Source: Spirosoma fluviale (GTDB lineage: Bacteria > Bacteroidota > Bacteroidia > Cytophagales > Spirosomataceae). From it: a stretch of DNA of 64,000 nucleotides. The stretch covers positions 62,001-126,000 of the forward strand of contig CAMDJW010000006.1 of NCBI GenBank assembly GCA_945901025.1, read 5' to 3'. Of this stretch, positions 27,665-37,314 are shown in pieces (the first letter of the stretch is position 1; each line of letters starts with the position of its first letter). The position numbers were made by a program, and so were the translations under genes. The notes beneath the pieces are model-generated. The model made no database searches, had not been told where the DNA came from, and worked only from the letters and a program-made list of their open reading frames with translations.

Positions 27665-30206
27665 TCATTTTTTCAGTCCTCCTAAATGTAGACACAAATA
27701 AGCCAATAAATATCAAAATCGATCCTACCCAAACTAAATTTATGTAAGGCTTTTCTATAGCTTTAATGATAATTAAATCTTGTTGGGTTGTATTATAAGA
27801 AAAACTAAATTCCTGTGTTTGAGGATTGATCGCGGTAAACTTAATTTTGATCCCCGTTTCTTCACTTTCAAATGCAGGCATAGCCACCATTCTATCCTTG
27901 ATAATAAACGTAGGAGCTAGTTGGAACTGCTGAAAATTCTTTCCTAATACATTGAAATTAGCACGAACGGCCGCATCATTCGGACCTAGAACTACATTTT
28001 CCACGTTAGTGACACGCGTGACATCCATTAAAATAGCTACAAAATCATTTAAGAATAAAGTATCTCCGATGGACACAGTGGCATCGACGGTTTGACTCCA
28101 CTGTTTTTCTGATCCGGCATCTGCGGCAAGACGTGGATCTAATGAAACGTAGGTGTAAATATCGTGATCCCAAGCATGTTTCACATCGGGTGAAATGGCG
28201 GTTCCCATTTTGGGATTCATTTGCCAACGAGGAAATAGGGATACAATTTTGCCTTCTGCATTTTTAAATTCTAATTCGTAATAATTATTTTCAGGCTCTA
28301 CAGTTAGCGTATCTCCTTTTTTAGCGATGGCCTGCCCTTCTTTTTCAATATTTTTTAAAGCAACTGCATGAAAATCACCTTCAATGATATCAAAATCTTT
28401 GCGATTAAAATACCCGGGCTTTCCTCTTAATTCAATTTTTCTACCTTTATAAGTAACTAGATAATCCTGCATTTGTGCTCCTTGGCCTAACCAAAGTGGC
28501 AGATTTTCCTTATTTTCTCTATTGTCATCTTTCGTGAATTGCTCTACTTTATTGGAGATAGCAAAGCCAGATCGATTAAGCGAAACAACTTTGGAATAAC
28601 CTGAAGAAAATAAAACGCCAATCAGCATGATAGCGAGACCTACATGGGATAAAGCGCCACCGGCAATGGAAAACTTTTGCTTCGTTAAAAACCATAATAT
28701 TTGGCCGTTCGCGACTAATGAAAATAGACCACTCCATAATAGAACGATGTATGGAATTTCATACACCTTTTCGAAATTAATGACAATCACAGTTAATAAA
28801 ACTGAAATCAAAAGAGATGAGTATAGCGGCTTAAATGAAGTGGATTGTTTTAATTTCCCCCACCAAACATATTGGCCAATTCCACTTAAAAGTGCAACCG
28901 CAATAAATATCCAAATTTGAATTTTACTGTAATGTGCGACTTGATCAGCAGGCAAAGCCATATTTGAGACCATTCCGAAGGCTTCAGCAATTTTATTGTA
29001 CACGGGAATGGAAGTCGTAAAAATGAGTTGGAATGCCGATAAAGTCAACACGGAAGCCCCTACAAAAATCCAAAATTCCTTATGGTAAATGCCAATCTCC
29101 TTTTCATCCTTAGGTAAACTTTTCCAGCGATAGGCTGCTAAAATAATGGCCCCCAATAAAAACGTAAACATGTAAATAAGGAGTTGCCCCGAAAGACCTA
29201 AATCTGTAAATGAGTGAACGGAAGCATTTCCAAGCACCCCAGACCGATTTAAAAAAGTTGAATAAAGGACCAAAATAAAGGTTGAGATGACCAAAATAAT
29301 GGAGGTTTTTAGCGCCGCACTTGAGTTTCGGTAGGCAATCATGGTGTGAATGGCACCAATTAAAACGAGCCAAGGAACAAAAGAGGCATTTTCAACCGGA
29401 TCCCAATTCCAATATCCTCCAAAATTCAAAGTCTCATAAGCCCAGTAGGCGCCCATGGTAATTCCAATTCCCAAAATGGCTCCTGAAAAAGCAGCCCAAG
29501 GTAATGCGGGTTTTATCCACTCGGTCAACTTATTTTTCCAAAGACCTGCAATTAAATAGGCAAAAGGAACGAGTGTCAGGGCAAATCCTAAAAAGAGCGT
29601 TGGCGGGTGAATAACCATCCAATAATTCTGTAATAATGGGTTTAGGCCACGTCCATCTTTTGGAATAAAATTGGGCTGTAAACTCCAGACGGGTAGGTCG
29701 GGCTGCGCCTCTCTCAACAAAAGAAAGGGGGATGATCCGATTTTCAAATCGATCCATGGAATAATGACACCTAAAATCATGGAGGTCAAAAACGTTTGCA
29801 CTAAGGCAAAAACGGTCATCACGGGAGATTCCCATTTAGGATTTTTGATCATTAAAATCACACCTAAAATAGCTTGCCAGAAGATCCAAAGTAAAAATGA
29901 ACCTTCTTGGCCTTCCCAATAACATGAAATCATGAACATGGTGGGAAGTGCTAAAGAGGAATGCGTAAAGGCGTAATGATATTCAAAATAGTGATTGTAT
30001 ATGATGATGAAAAGGCTTGAGGCCACGCCAATCACTAAAAATAGATGAATGATAAATAAGGTTCTTGCTGTTTTTTTCCAATCATTTACGGAGAGCTCAT
30101 CGCTTGCTTGAGTTGCCTTGAAATAAGAAAATGTTGCTAGTGCGGCAGTTACAAATGACGCAATTACCATTAAATGACCTATCGTGCCAATATTTTCGTG
30201 TATCAT
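27657..30206 (-). CDS. ccmF: Cytochrome c-type biogenesis protein CcmF-like
   Basis: Tryptophan-rich haem-handling motif 'WGGYWNWDPVENASFVPWLV' (as GGYWNWDPVENASF) and 'VIHPPTLFLGFALTLVPFAYLIAGL'. Confidence 0.93.
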   Translation of the reverse strand: MIHENIGTIGHLMVIASFVTAALATFSYFKATQASDELSVNDWKKTARTLFIIHLFLVIGVASSLFIIIYNHYFEYHYAFTHSSLALPTMFMISCYWEGQEGSFLLWIFWQAILGVILMIKNPKWESPVMTVFALVQTFLTSMILGVIIPWIDLKIGSSPFLLLREAQPDLPVWSLQPNFIPKDGRGLNPLLQNYWMVIHPPTLFLGFALTLVPFAYLIAGLWKNKLTEWIKPALPWAAFSGAILGIGITMGAYWAYETLNFGGYWNWDPVENASFVPWLVLIGAIHTMIAYRNSSAALKTSIILVISTFILVLYSTFLNRSGVLGNASVHSFTDLGLSGQLLIYMFTFLLGAIILAAYRWKSLPKDEKEIGIYHKEFWIFVGASVLTLSAFQLIFTTSIPVYNKIAEAFGMVSNMALPADQVAHYSKIQIWIFIAVALLSGIGQYVWWGKLKQSTSFKPLYSSLLISVLLTVIVINFEKVYEIPYIVLLWSGLFSLVANGQILWFLTKQKFSIAGGALSHVGLAIMLIGVLFSSGYSKVVSLNRSGFAISNKVEQFTKDDNRENKENLPLWLGQGAQMQDYLVTYKGRKIELRGKPGYFNRKDFDIIEGDFHAVALKNIEKEGQAIAKKGDTLTVEPENNYYELEFKNAEGKIVSLFPRWQMNPKMGTAISPDVKHAWDHDIYTYVSLDPRLAADAGSEKQWSQTVDATVSIGDTLFLNDFVAILMDVTRVTNVENVVLGPNDAAVRANFNVLGKNFQQFQLAPTFIIKDRMVAMPAFESEETGIKIKFTAINPQTQEFSFSYNTTQQDLIIIKAIEKPYINLVWVGSILIFIGLFVSTFRRTEKMIA

Positions 30207-30208
30207 AT

Positions 30209-30652
30209 TTATTTTTTCACTTCAATTAAAGCACTTGAATCTGCAGAAATTTTACCCTCCTGATATTTGGATGGACATTTTAAAAGAATTTTGTCACAAT
30301 AGAATATTTTGTCTGCTTTGATGCTTCCAACTAAAACTATTTTTTCGGATTTTTCAAAATCCTGGGGTTTTGGAGCGGCATAAATGACTTGGTTTTCACG
30401 ACCTAAACTATCTTCTACCGTAAATTCTAGTCGGTTTGCATCCAAAGCAGGATTAAATATCATGCCTATGATCTTTCCTTGAGCGTCTTTTTTAAGTTTT
30501 CCCACGACATGGACTTTTTGGGATGGGTCAGATTTCGATATTCTTTCTGCTTCATCAAAGCCCACATAGGTACTAGCGTCGCCCGTCGTAATTAAAATAA
30601 TCCCGATGGCAATGGCCACTAAAATCAATCCAATGATTTGTGTTTTTTTCAT
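30209..30652 (-). CDS. ccmE: Cytochrome c maturation protein CcmE
   Basis: CcmE-like OB-fold sequence downstream of a TM anchor ('KVHVVGKLKKDAQGKIIGM'), with 'LLKCPSKYQ' and position in the ccm cluster. Confidence 0.85.
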   Translation of the reverse strand: MKKTQIIGLILVAIAIGIILITTGDASTYVGFDEAERISKSDPSQKVHVVGKLKKDAQGKIIGMIFNPALDANRLEFTVEDSLGRENQVIYAAPKPQDFEKSEKIVLVGSIKADKIFYCDKILLKCPSKYQEGKISADSSALIEVKK

Positions 30653-30653
30653 A

Positions 30654-30872
30654 TTAAACTTTCTTTGTAATCTCTTTTTCTAGTCGGGTAATTTTATTTC
30701 CCAAGTTGAAAAGGTAGATAAAAAGACCCACGAGAATTAATAAAACGACTGCAATGACCACATATATTTTCCCATCGGCGCGGAATTGATCCGCCATTTC
30801 GATGTCGGCTTGCTGGGCCATCCCAGTAAAACTGCTAACTAAAAGAATCAATAAAGTGTTTGAAAATTTCAT
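30654..30872 (-). CDS. CcmD-like small membrane protein
   Basis: 72 aa, signal peptide plus one TM helix plus short charged tail, located between ccmC and ccmE. Confidence 0.72.
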   Translation of the reverse strand: MKFSNTLLILLVSSFTGMAQQADIEMADQFRADGKIYVVIAVVLLILVGLFIYLFNLGNKITRLEKEITKKV

Positions 30873-30874
30873 AT

Positions 30875-31549
30875 CTATTCGTTTTCTGATGTTATGTGTT
30901 CTAATTTTTTTATACGAATTCTAAGGTTTGCGATCCAATAGCCTAACAAAGTCCAAGCTAAAATGGCTGGATAAAAAACCAAGCGCATATTGGAATCTAA
31001 ATCGTACTTTGAAAATCCTGGATTCCCTCCATTTCCTGGATGTAAAGAATCTGTCATTCGAGGCAATATCCATATCAAAATCATGAAAATGACAAAGGCA
31101 AAAATATTATAAACATTTGATATTCTTGCTTTTTGCTGTTCATCTGGCATGGACGAACGTACTAAACCGTAGGCTAAATAAATTAATAGGCCGATCGCAA
31201 CCGAATTTAATTTAGGGTCGTTGGTCCACCAATCTCCCCACGTAAATTTGGCCCAAAGACTACCTGTAACTAGCCCTAACGTGGCAAAAACCAAACCGGT
31301 CTCGACATAAGCATTTGAGATAAGGTCACTTTTGATATCGGATTTTCGTAGGTACTGAATCGAATGGTACACAGAAGTGCCTAATAAGAAAATCATGGTA
31401 AACCACATGGTTACATGAAAGTATAGGTTTCTTACGGTTTCATTTAAAATGGCTTGTCGGGGCACCTTCCCCATAAATCCTGCCCAAATCGTGTAGATTA
31501 AAAGCAGCATACAGGCTATTTTCCAATAATTCTTTTTTAATGTCTCCAT
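30875..31549 (-). CDS. ccmC: Haem exporter/cytochrome c assembly protein CcmC-like
   Basis: 'LVTGSLWAKFTWGDWWTNDPKLNSVAIGLLIYLAYG' (WGxWWxxDP-type motif). Confidence 0.92.
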   Translation of the reverse strand: METLKKNYWKIACMLLLIYTIWAGFMGKVPRQAILNETVRNLYFHVTMWFTMIFLLGTSVYHSIQYLRKSDIKSDLISNAYVETGLVFATLGLVTGSLWAKFTWGDWWTNDPKLNSVAIGLLIYLAYGLVRSSMPDEQQKARISNVYNIFAFVIFMILIWILPRMTDSLHPGNGGNPGFSKYDLDSNMRLVFYPAILAWTLLGYWIANLRIRIKKLEHITSENE

Positions 31550-32205
31550 ATATAGGGAAATAAAATTCCTGATAATACAATAACTATTACATCTAAAGAG
31601 GCCAAAGTAGCCATTTCATCCCAATTCTCCTGCATGGATATTCCATCCATCGCACTTTTTGAGAGTTTAAGTAAGATCAATAAAAGTGGTATGATGATGG
31701 GAAAACTAAGAACCGACATCAATGTAGCTGAATTTTCGCCTTGTGCAGCTATTCCTGCGACCATTGTCAGTGTTGCTGAAAAACCGATAGATCCTAATAG
31801 TAAGGATATAACATATAAAGGTAAATTCCCAACGGGATTGCCCATGACCCAAGAATAAAATAAAATGCCCACAAATGAAATGCCGATCATCACAAGGGCA
31901 TTGTAAAATATTTTTGAGTAGATGACCGCTTCTGGGCTTACGATCGAATAATAAAATATATTACGCTGTTTGGATTCTTGCGTGAAGCTTTTTCCGATGG
32001 CATTGACGGCCATAAATAATATAATTAGCCAGAACAAAGTATTCCAGGTTATGGGATTAATCGCTTGCTGTTTGGCTTTGAATGATAAATAACAAACAAA
32101 TATGGTGGAGGCTAAATACAAGAGTAATCCATGAATCGCGTATTTCTGCCGCCATTCCATTTGGATTTCTTTTTTAACCAGCACGCGTATTTCGTTAATT
32201 AGCAT
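31537..32205 (-). CDS. ccmB: Haem exporter protein CcmB
   Basis: Six-TM ABC-2-like protein 'EIRVLVKKEIQMEWRQKYAIHGLLLY...SPEAVIYSKIFYN'. Overlaps ccmC by 13 nt. Confidence 0.9.
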   Translation of the reverse strand: MLINEIRVLVKKEIQMEWRQKYAIHGLLLYLASTIFVCYLSFKAKQQAINPITWNTLFWLIILFMAVNAIGKSFTQESKQRNIFYYSIVSPEAVIYSKIFYNALVMIGISFVGILFYSWVMGNPVGNLPLYVISLLLGSIGFSATLTMVAGIAAQGENSATLMSVLSFPIIIPLLLILLKLSKSAMDGISMQENWDEMATLASLDVIVIVLSGILFPYIWRH

Positions 32206-32353
32206 GAATTAATCTAAAAGGACCAGCAATTTACGACAGAAAATTTGCTTTAAGGAATATTATATAAGTATTTTACCCTGGGATTAATCGTAAATCTGTT
32301 GATTTTAATCTTTCAGCTGTAAACATCAAATTAAATCTCTAGTGGATCATTTT

Positions 32354-32387
32354 TTAGCTCAAATATACTTAGTACATTTGTAGCTAA
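32354..32387. promoter_or_regulatory. Imperfect palindrome upstream of feoAB, candidate metalloregulator operator
   Basis: TTAGCTCAAATATAC-tta-GTACATTTGTAGCTAA: arms match with one mismatch and a one-base bulge. Includes TACATTTG, a TAnnTTTG -7-like motif. Confidence 0.55.
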
Positions 32388-32431
32388 TTTTGAATAATTC
32401 TAAATAGGTAAATAGGAAAGCTTAGTTCTAT

Positions 32432-32656
32432 ATGCGTACAGTTGCAGATTTGGGTATTGGAGAACATGGGTTTATATCAGGTTTTACGGATGAAAAACTT
32501 TCCTTAAAATTATTAGAAATGGGTTGTTTGCCAGGTACGGAGGTGATTTTAACACATCATGCCCCATTTGGAGACCCTATTGCCATTAAAGTTTCAGGTT
32601 ACACTTTATCTATGAGAAAAGAAGAGGCGGCCACCATCCTAATTAATTCGATTTAA
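32432..32656 (+). CDS. feoA: Ferrous iron transport protein A
   Basis: Small SH3-like protein 'LLEMGCLPGTEVILTHHAPFGDPIAIKVSGYTLSMRKEEAATILI'. Confidence 0.93.
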   Translation: MRTVADLGIGEHGFISGFTDEKLSLKLLEMGCLPGTEVILTHHAPFGDPIAIKVSGYTLSMRKEEAATILINSI

Positions 32657-32657
32657 A

Positions 32658-34784
32658 TTGGCCAAAATTCCTAAAATAGCTCTTATTGGAAACCCAAATG
32701 CGGGGAAGTCGTCCTTGTTCAATACGTTGACCGGGCTCCGTCAAAAAACTGGAAATTTCCCTGGTGTAACCATGGATAAATTGACCGGCCTATGGGAATT
32801 AGGTCCAAAAAATGAAATCGAGGTTTTAGATTTACCTGGAATATATAGTATTTACCCAAAGTCCATTGACGAGGAGTTGGTGATTAATATTTTGGGAAAT
32901 CCGGCACATCCTGATTATCCCGATATGGCCATTGTCGTGGCAGATGCATCTAATTTAAAGCGAAATTTATTGCTTTTTTCTCAAGTTCGTGACTTGGGAA
33001 TTCCTACCGTTTTGGCCCTCAACATGATTGACGTAGCTGAAAATGAAGGATATGTCATCAACTCGATCAAGTTAGCTCGTGAGCTCAGTGTGGAGGTGGC
33101 GGAGGTAAATGCTAAAAAGGGGATTGGCATTAATGGATTAAAATTAGCAGTTCAAAAAAGCTTAGAAAATAGATTTTCGTCTAATGATGGCTTACCACTT
33201 CCGGTTTCGGAAGAGGTGATTACTGATATTCAGGGGGCTTTTGGAGACGTGGATCCTTATCGGTGTTTGCTTTGGCTGATGGAACATGATCGCATGAAAA
33301 TGTTTACAAAGGCCCAGTGTGCAGATTTAGATCAAATTATGGTCAAACATGATTTTGAACCCAAAAAATATAAGTCAGCTGAAACCGTAAAAAGATATGA
33401 GTTTTTGACGGAGGTGGTCGACCGTTGTGTCATTAATTTAAATAGACAATGGGATGCGCCACCAGTGAAAACATGGACAGACCGATTAGATAAATTATTT
33501 CTACATCCTGTTGGTGGATATTTGTTCTTTTTGGCGATTTTATTTGTCATGTTTCAAGCTGTTTTCACTTGGGCCACTTATCCGATGGATGCCATTGACG
33601 CTGGAGTAGCTTTATTAAATGATTGGTTGAAAGGCATACTTCCGGAATCGACCTTTAGAGGATTGTTGACCGATGGATTAATTGCAGGTATCGGGGGAGT
33701 ATTGATTTTTATTCCTCAAATAGCCTTCTTATTTTTCTTTATTTCGATGTTGGAGGAAACGGGTTATATGTCTCGTGTGATGTTTATCATGGATAAATTA
33801 ATGCGCCGATTTGGATTAAATGGGAAGTCGGTCGTTCCCCTTCTCTCCAGTGTGGCCTGCGCAGTCCCTGCTATTATGAGTACTCGGTCGATCGGTTCTC
33901 GAAAAGATCGTTTGATCACTATTTTGGTGACTCCTTTAATGTCTTGTTCGGCTCGATTGCCTATTTATACGGTGTTAATTGCCCTAGTGGTTCCTGAAAA
34001 AAATACGTTATTTGGGCTTTTTAACTTGCAAGGACTCGTGCTATTTATCTTGTATTTGCTCGGATTTTTTATGGCATTATTATCTGCCTACATGATGAAA
34101 TTGATTCTGAAGGCGAAGGAAAAGAGTTACTTCATCATGGAATTACCCACCTATAAAGGGCCGAGGTTTAAGCATGTGAGCTATACAATTTTGAACAATG
34201 TAAAGGCATTTGTTTTTGAAGCCGGTAAAGTCATCGTGGCTATTTCGATTATATTGTGGGTGTTAGCGAGCTATGGTCCAGGAGATAGTATGGAGGATGC
34301 GACCAACCGAATTAAAATTCAAAACCCAAATTTAACAGGTGTTGAACTTAGCAATAAAATTGCCGGAGAAAAATTAGAAAATTCGTATGCGGGTCATTTT
34401 GGCAAGTTTATTGAACCAGCCATTAGGCCTTTGGGATACGATTGGAAAATTGGGATTGCATTGATCACCTCTTTTGCCGCACGCGAAGTATTTGTGGGAA
34501 CGATGTCCACGATCTATAGTTTAGGAGGTGAAATCGACAATGAAAATGCAACCATCAAAAATAGAATGCGTGCGGAGATAAATCCACAGACTGGAAAGCC
34601 TATGTATGATATGGCTTTAGGGTTTTCTTTGCTGATTTTCTATGCCTTTGCTATGCAGTGTATGAGTACATTGGCGACGACCTACCGAGAAACAAAATCG
34701 TGGAAATATCCTTTAATTCAATTCGGTTATATGACCGCTCTAGCGTATTTATCCGCTTTTTTGGTCTATCAAGCCCTCTCTTAA
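32658..34784 (+). CDS. feoB: Ferrous iron transport protein B
   Basis: G1 'ALIGNPNAGKSSLFNTLTG', 'VLDLPGIYSIYPKSIDEELV', FeoB core 'PLLSSVACAVPAIMSTRSIGSRKDRL'. Apparent TTG start. Confidence 0.97.
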   Translation: MAKIPKIALIGNPNAGKSSLFNTLTGLRQKTGNFPGVTMDKLTGLWELGPKNEIEVLDLPGIYSIYPKSIDEELVINILGNPAHPDYPDMAIVVADASNLKRNLLLFSQVRDLGIPTVLALNMIDVAENEGYVINSIKLARELSVEVAEVNAKKGIGINGLKLAVQKSLENRFSSNDGLPLPVSEEVITDIQGAFGDVDPYRCLLWLMEHDRMKMFTKAQCADLDQIMVKHDFEPKKYKSAETVKRYEFLTEVVDRCVINLNRQWDAPPVKTWTDRLDKLFLHPVGGYLFFLAILFVMFQAVFTWATYPMDAIDAGVALLNDWLKGILPESTFRGLLTDGLIAGIGGVLIFIPQIAFLFFFISMLEETGYMSRVMFIMDKLMRRFGLNGKSVVPLLSSVACAVPAIMSTRSIGSRKDRLITILVTPLMSCSARLPIYTVLIALVVPEKNTLFGLFNLQGLVLFILYLLGFFMALLSAYMMKLILKAKEKSYFIMELPTYKGPRFKHVSYTILNNVKAFVFEAGKVIVAISIILWVLASYGPGDSMEDATNRIKIQNPNLTGVELSNKIAGEKLENSYAGHFGKFIEPAIRPLGYDWKIGIALITSFAAREVFVGTMSTIYSLGGEIDNENATIKNRMRAEINPQTGKPMYDMALGFSLLIFYAFAMQCMSTLATTYRETKSWKYPLIQFGYMTALAYLSAFLVYQALS

Positions 34785-35230
34785 ATTTTAATTGGGATGG
34801 AAGTGGCCGCTAAATTGCTCGTCGCTTTCGCTACAATTTTCCCTTCCTGATTGTACATTTTAGCTTCTACATTAGCGATTTTCTTACCTACACGGTAAAC
34901 CTCTGAGGTAACAGTAACTTTTTCACCTGCTTTAGCGCCGAATAGAAAGTCGACATGTAAATTGATCGTGACATAAAGGTGATCTATCTGAACGGTAATC
35001 AGGGTCATGCCCATGATTTCATCTAGCATAGTTGAAATAATTCCTCCATGTAGCACCCCAGCATGATTACATTGGTCGGCTCTCACGTCAAATTCAGCTG
35101 TAATTGAACCTAATGAAGCTTTTTTCAAGGTGCCGTCTAACCACGAAGATACAGGGTTCGGATTTCCGTCTACAATCTTGCGATCTAAATTTTGGTTCAA
35201 AAACTGAAGAACCGTTTCGTTTGGTTTCAT
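34781..35230 (-). CDS. PaaI family hotdog thioesterase
   Basis: 'CNHAGVLHGGIISTMLDEIMGMTLI' and hotdog fold pattern. Confidence 0.88.
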   Translation of the reverse strand: MKPNETVLQFLNQNLDRKIVDGNPNPVSSWLDGTLKKASLGSITAEFDVRADQCNHAGVLHGGIISTMLDEIMGMTLITVQIDHLYVTINLHVDFLFGAKAGEKVTVTSEVYRVGKKIANVEAKMYNQEGKIVAKATSNLAATSIPIKI

Positions 35231-35258
35231 ATAATGTGTTAGGCGGAATAATTATTTT

Positions 35259-35678
35259 TTAGGATCGGGTCCATGTCGCTGTTCGGCCAAACATGGGTAC
35301 ACCTACATATCCCCGGATATCTAGGACTTTATTATTATCTTTTACTTTTAAAATACAATCATAGGTTTTACCTGAATTTGGGTCATAAATTTTACCATTT
35401 TCCCAGGCGGACCCCGTGTATTTGAAATCTTGTAAAATGACTAATCCAATGAGGTCACGGTTCTTTAATTTAGCATCAGGATTTTTGGTATCCTTTCTGC
35501 CGGGAGTTTTTCCCCATGAGATTTTTCCATAATATTTATCTCCTTGCTTGTAAATACTTATTTTTCCGTCTTTTTCTTGGGAAAGCCATTCGCCTAGAAT
35601 GACATCAGGACCCGAGTTTGCAAATGAATTTGCTTGAAGAATAAGCGTGCTAAATAATAATAAGAATGTTGTTTTCAT
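35259..35678 (-). CDS. DUF2147-family secreted protein
   Basis: 'ILGEWLSQEKDGKISIYKQGDKYYGKISW...GLVILQDFKYTGSAWENGKIYDPNSGKTYDCILKV'. Start MKTTFLLLF chosen for the signal peptide; the listed ORF opens at 35723. Confidence 0.88.
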   Translation of the reverse strand: MKTTFLLLFSTLILQANSFANSGPDVILGEWLSQEKDGKISIYKQGDKYYGKISWGKTPGRKDTKNPDAKLKNRDLIGLVILQDFKYTGSAWENGKIYDPNSGKTYDCILKVKDNNKVLDIRGYVGVPMFGRTATWTRS

Positions 35679-35753
35679 CGATAGAAAATTTTTGAATGTG
35701 CAAATATAGGGTGAAATCATCATAAATTATTAAACCAACAGAATTCCAAAAGG

Positions 35754-35785
35754 TTTGCTGACCTCAATCGGAATGCTTATTTTTG
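35754..35785 (+). promoter_or_regulatory. Bacteroidota-type promoter (TTTG-N20-TAnnTTTG)
   Basis: TTTG at 35754-35757 and TATTTTTG at 35778-35785, 55 nt upstream of the phosphosulfolactate synthase start. Confidence 0.6.
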
Positions 35786-35839
35786 TACCGAAATTTCTTT
35801 TTAGATTTGAATTGAAAAAATCACAGCCAATATCACATT

Positions 35840-36601
35840 ATGAATTATAATTTAGATCAAATTCCAGAGCGAACTGCAAAACCACGTCAAAAGGGATTGA
35901 CGATGGTCATGGACAAAGGGTTGAGCTTAAGGCAAGTAGAAGATTTCATTGAGATGGGTGGTGCTCATACCGATATTGTAAAATTAGGTTGGGCTACTTC
36001 CTATGTAACACCCAATTTGAAGGAAAAACTGGCCATCTATAAATCAGCAGGAATTCCTGTTTATTTTGGCGGCACCTTATTTGAAGCATTTTATATTCGC
36101 GGCCAAGTGGATGAATATCAGCGGGTTTTGGACCTATATGGGATGGAATATGCTGAAATTTCAGATGGCTCAGTAGAAATGCCCTCCGATGTAAAATGTG
36201 AATTTATTCACAAGCTCTCAAAGCAAGTAATTGTGCTTTCTGAAGTGGGATCAAAAGATGAAGCTAAAATAATTCCTCCCTATAAATGGATCAAATTGAT
36301 GAAAATGGAATTAGAGGCCGGTTCATGGAAGGTCATTGGCGAAGCAAGAGAAGGTGGTAATGTGGGTTTATTTCGTTCATCAGGGGAAGTTCGCCAAGGA
36401 TTAGTAGAAGAGATTTTGACTGAAATCCCCGAAGAAAAAATCATTTGGGAGGCTCCTCAGAAGTCCCAACAAGTTTGGTTTGTTAAGTTGGTAGGCGCCA
36501 ATGTGAATGTCGGTAATATTGCTCCTAACGAAGTTATTTCCTTAGAAACTATCCGATTGGGATTACGAGGCGACACATTTGATCATTTTTTAACTCATTA
36601 A
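35840..36601 (+). CDS. comA: Phosphosulfolactate synthase (ComA family)
   Basis: 'KPRQKGLTMVMDKGLSLRQVEDFIEMGGAHTDIVKLGWATSYV' and 'WKVIGEAREGGNVGLFRSSGEVRQGLVEEI'. Confidence 0.88.
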   Translation: MNYNLDQIPERTAKPRQKGLTMVMDKGLSLRQVEDFIEMGGAHTDIVKLGWATSYVTPNLKEKLAIYKSAGIPVYFGGTLFEAFYIRGQVDEYQRVLDLYGMEYAEISDGSVEMPSDVKCEFIHKLSKQVIVLSEVGSKDEAKIIPPYKWIKLMKMELEAGSWKVIGEAREGGNVGLFRSSGEVRQGLVEEILTEIPEEKIIWEAPQKSQQVWFVKLVGANVNVGNIAPNEVISLETIRLGLRGDTFDHFLTH

Positions 36602-36672
36602 AATAATTTTTAGGGCCTATCCAACGAAATTAATTCGTGTTTGGGGTTCATTTATTTTTCAAAAATATAAAC

Positions 36673-37308
36673 ATGCTTCAATCACTTTTGGATTTATTAA
36701 AAGATCCCTTGCAATTTCTTACTGAGTTTATTTCGGCCAACGGATCTTTGACGTATGCACTTTTGTTTTTAATTGTGTTTGTGGAAACGGGTCTCGTGGT
36801 TATGCCTTTACTTCCTGGAGATTCTTTGTTATTTTCAGTGGGTTTATTGGCCTCAGCCTCGGGCCAACTCGATGTATATTTTGTCATTCCTCTACTGATT
36901 TTGGCAGCGTTGTCTGGAGATCAAGTCAATTATTTTTTAGGAAGATATTTCAGTTCCTGGATTAAGGAAAGGGAGCAAATCTTATTTTTAAAGCGTTCTC
37001 ACGTAGAACAAACGGAAACATTTTATGCTAAATATGGAGCAAAGACCGTTATTTTAGCCAGATTTATTCCTATTGTAAGAACGGTGGCTCCATTTGTTGC
37101 CGGCGCCGGCCGCATGTCGTATCCCGTTTATTTACTTTATGGATTCTTAGGTGCATGCCTTTGGGTTACTTCCATAACCATGGCGGGGTTTTATTTAGGA
37201 GATAATGCCTTTATTAAAGAGAACTTTGAAAAGGTAGTCCTTGGGATAGTTGGGATTTCGGTCTTGCCCATTCTGATTGGATTGATCAAGCAACGCTTAG
37301 CCAAATAA
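36673..37308 (+). CDS. DedA family membrane protein
   Basis: 'ETGLVVMPLLPGDSLLFSVGLLAS', 'KTVILARFIPIVRTVAPFVAGAGRMSY'. The internal Met (MLQSLL) is the likely start; the listed ORF opens at 36637. Confidence 0.92.
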   Translation: MLQSLLDLLKDPLQFLTEFISANGSLTYALLFLIVFVETGLVVMPLLPGDSLLFSVGLLASASGQLDVYFVIPLLILAALSGDQVNYFLGRYFSSWIKEREQILFLKRSHVEQTETFYAKYGAKTVILARFIPIVRTVAPFVAGAGRMSYPVYLLYGFLGACLWVTSITMAGFYLGDNAFIKENFEKVVLGIVGISVLPILIGLIKQRLAK

Positions 37309-37314
37309 AAATTG

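Noticed and set aside
28627-28920. Forward ORFs opposite ccmF (28627-28920 and 29671-29922)
   Set aside because: Antisense to CcmF with no independent support.
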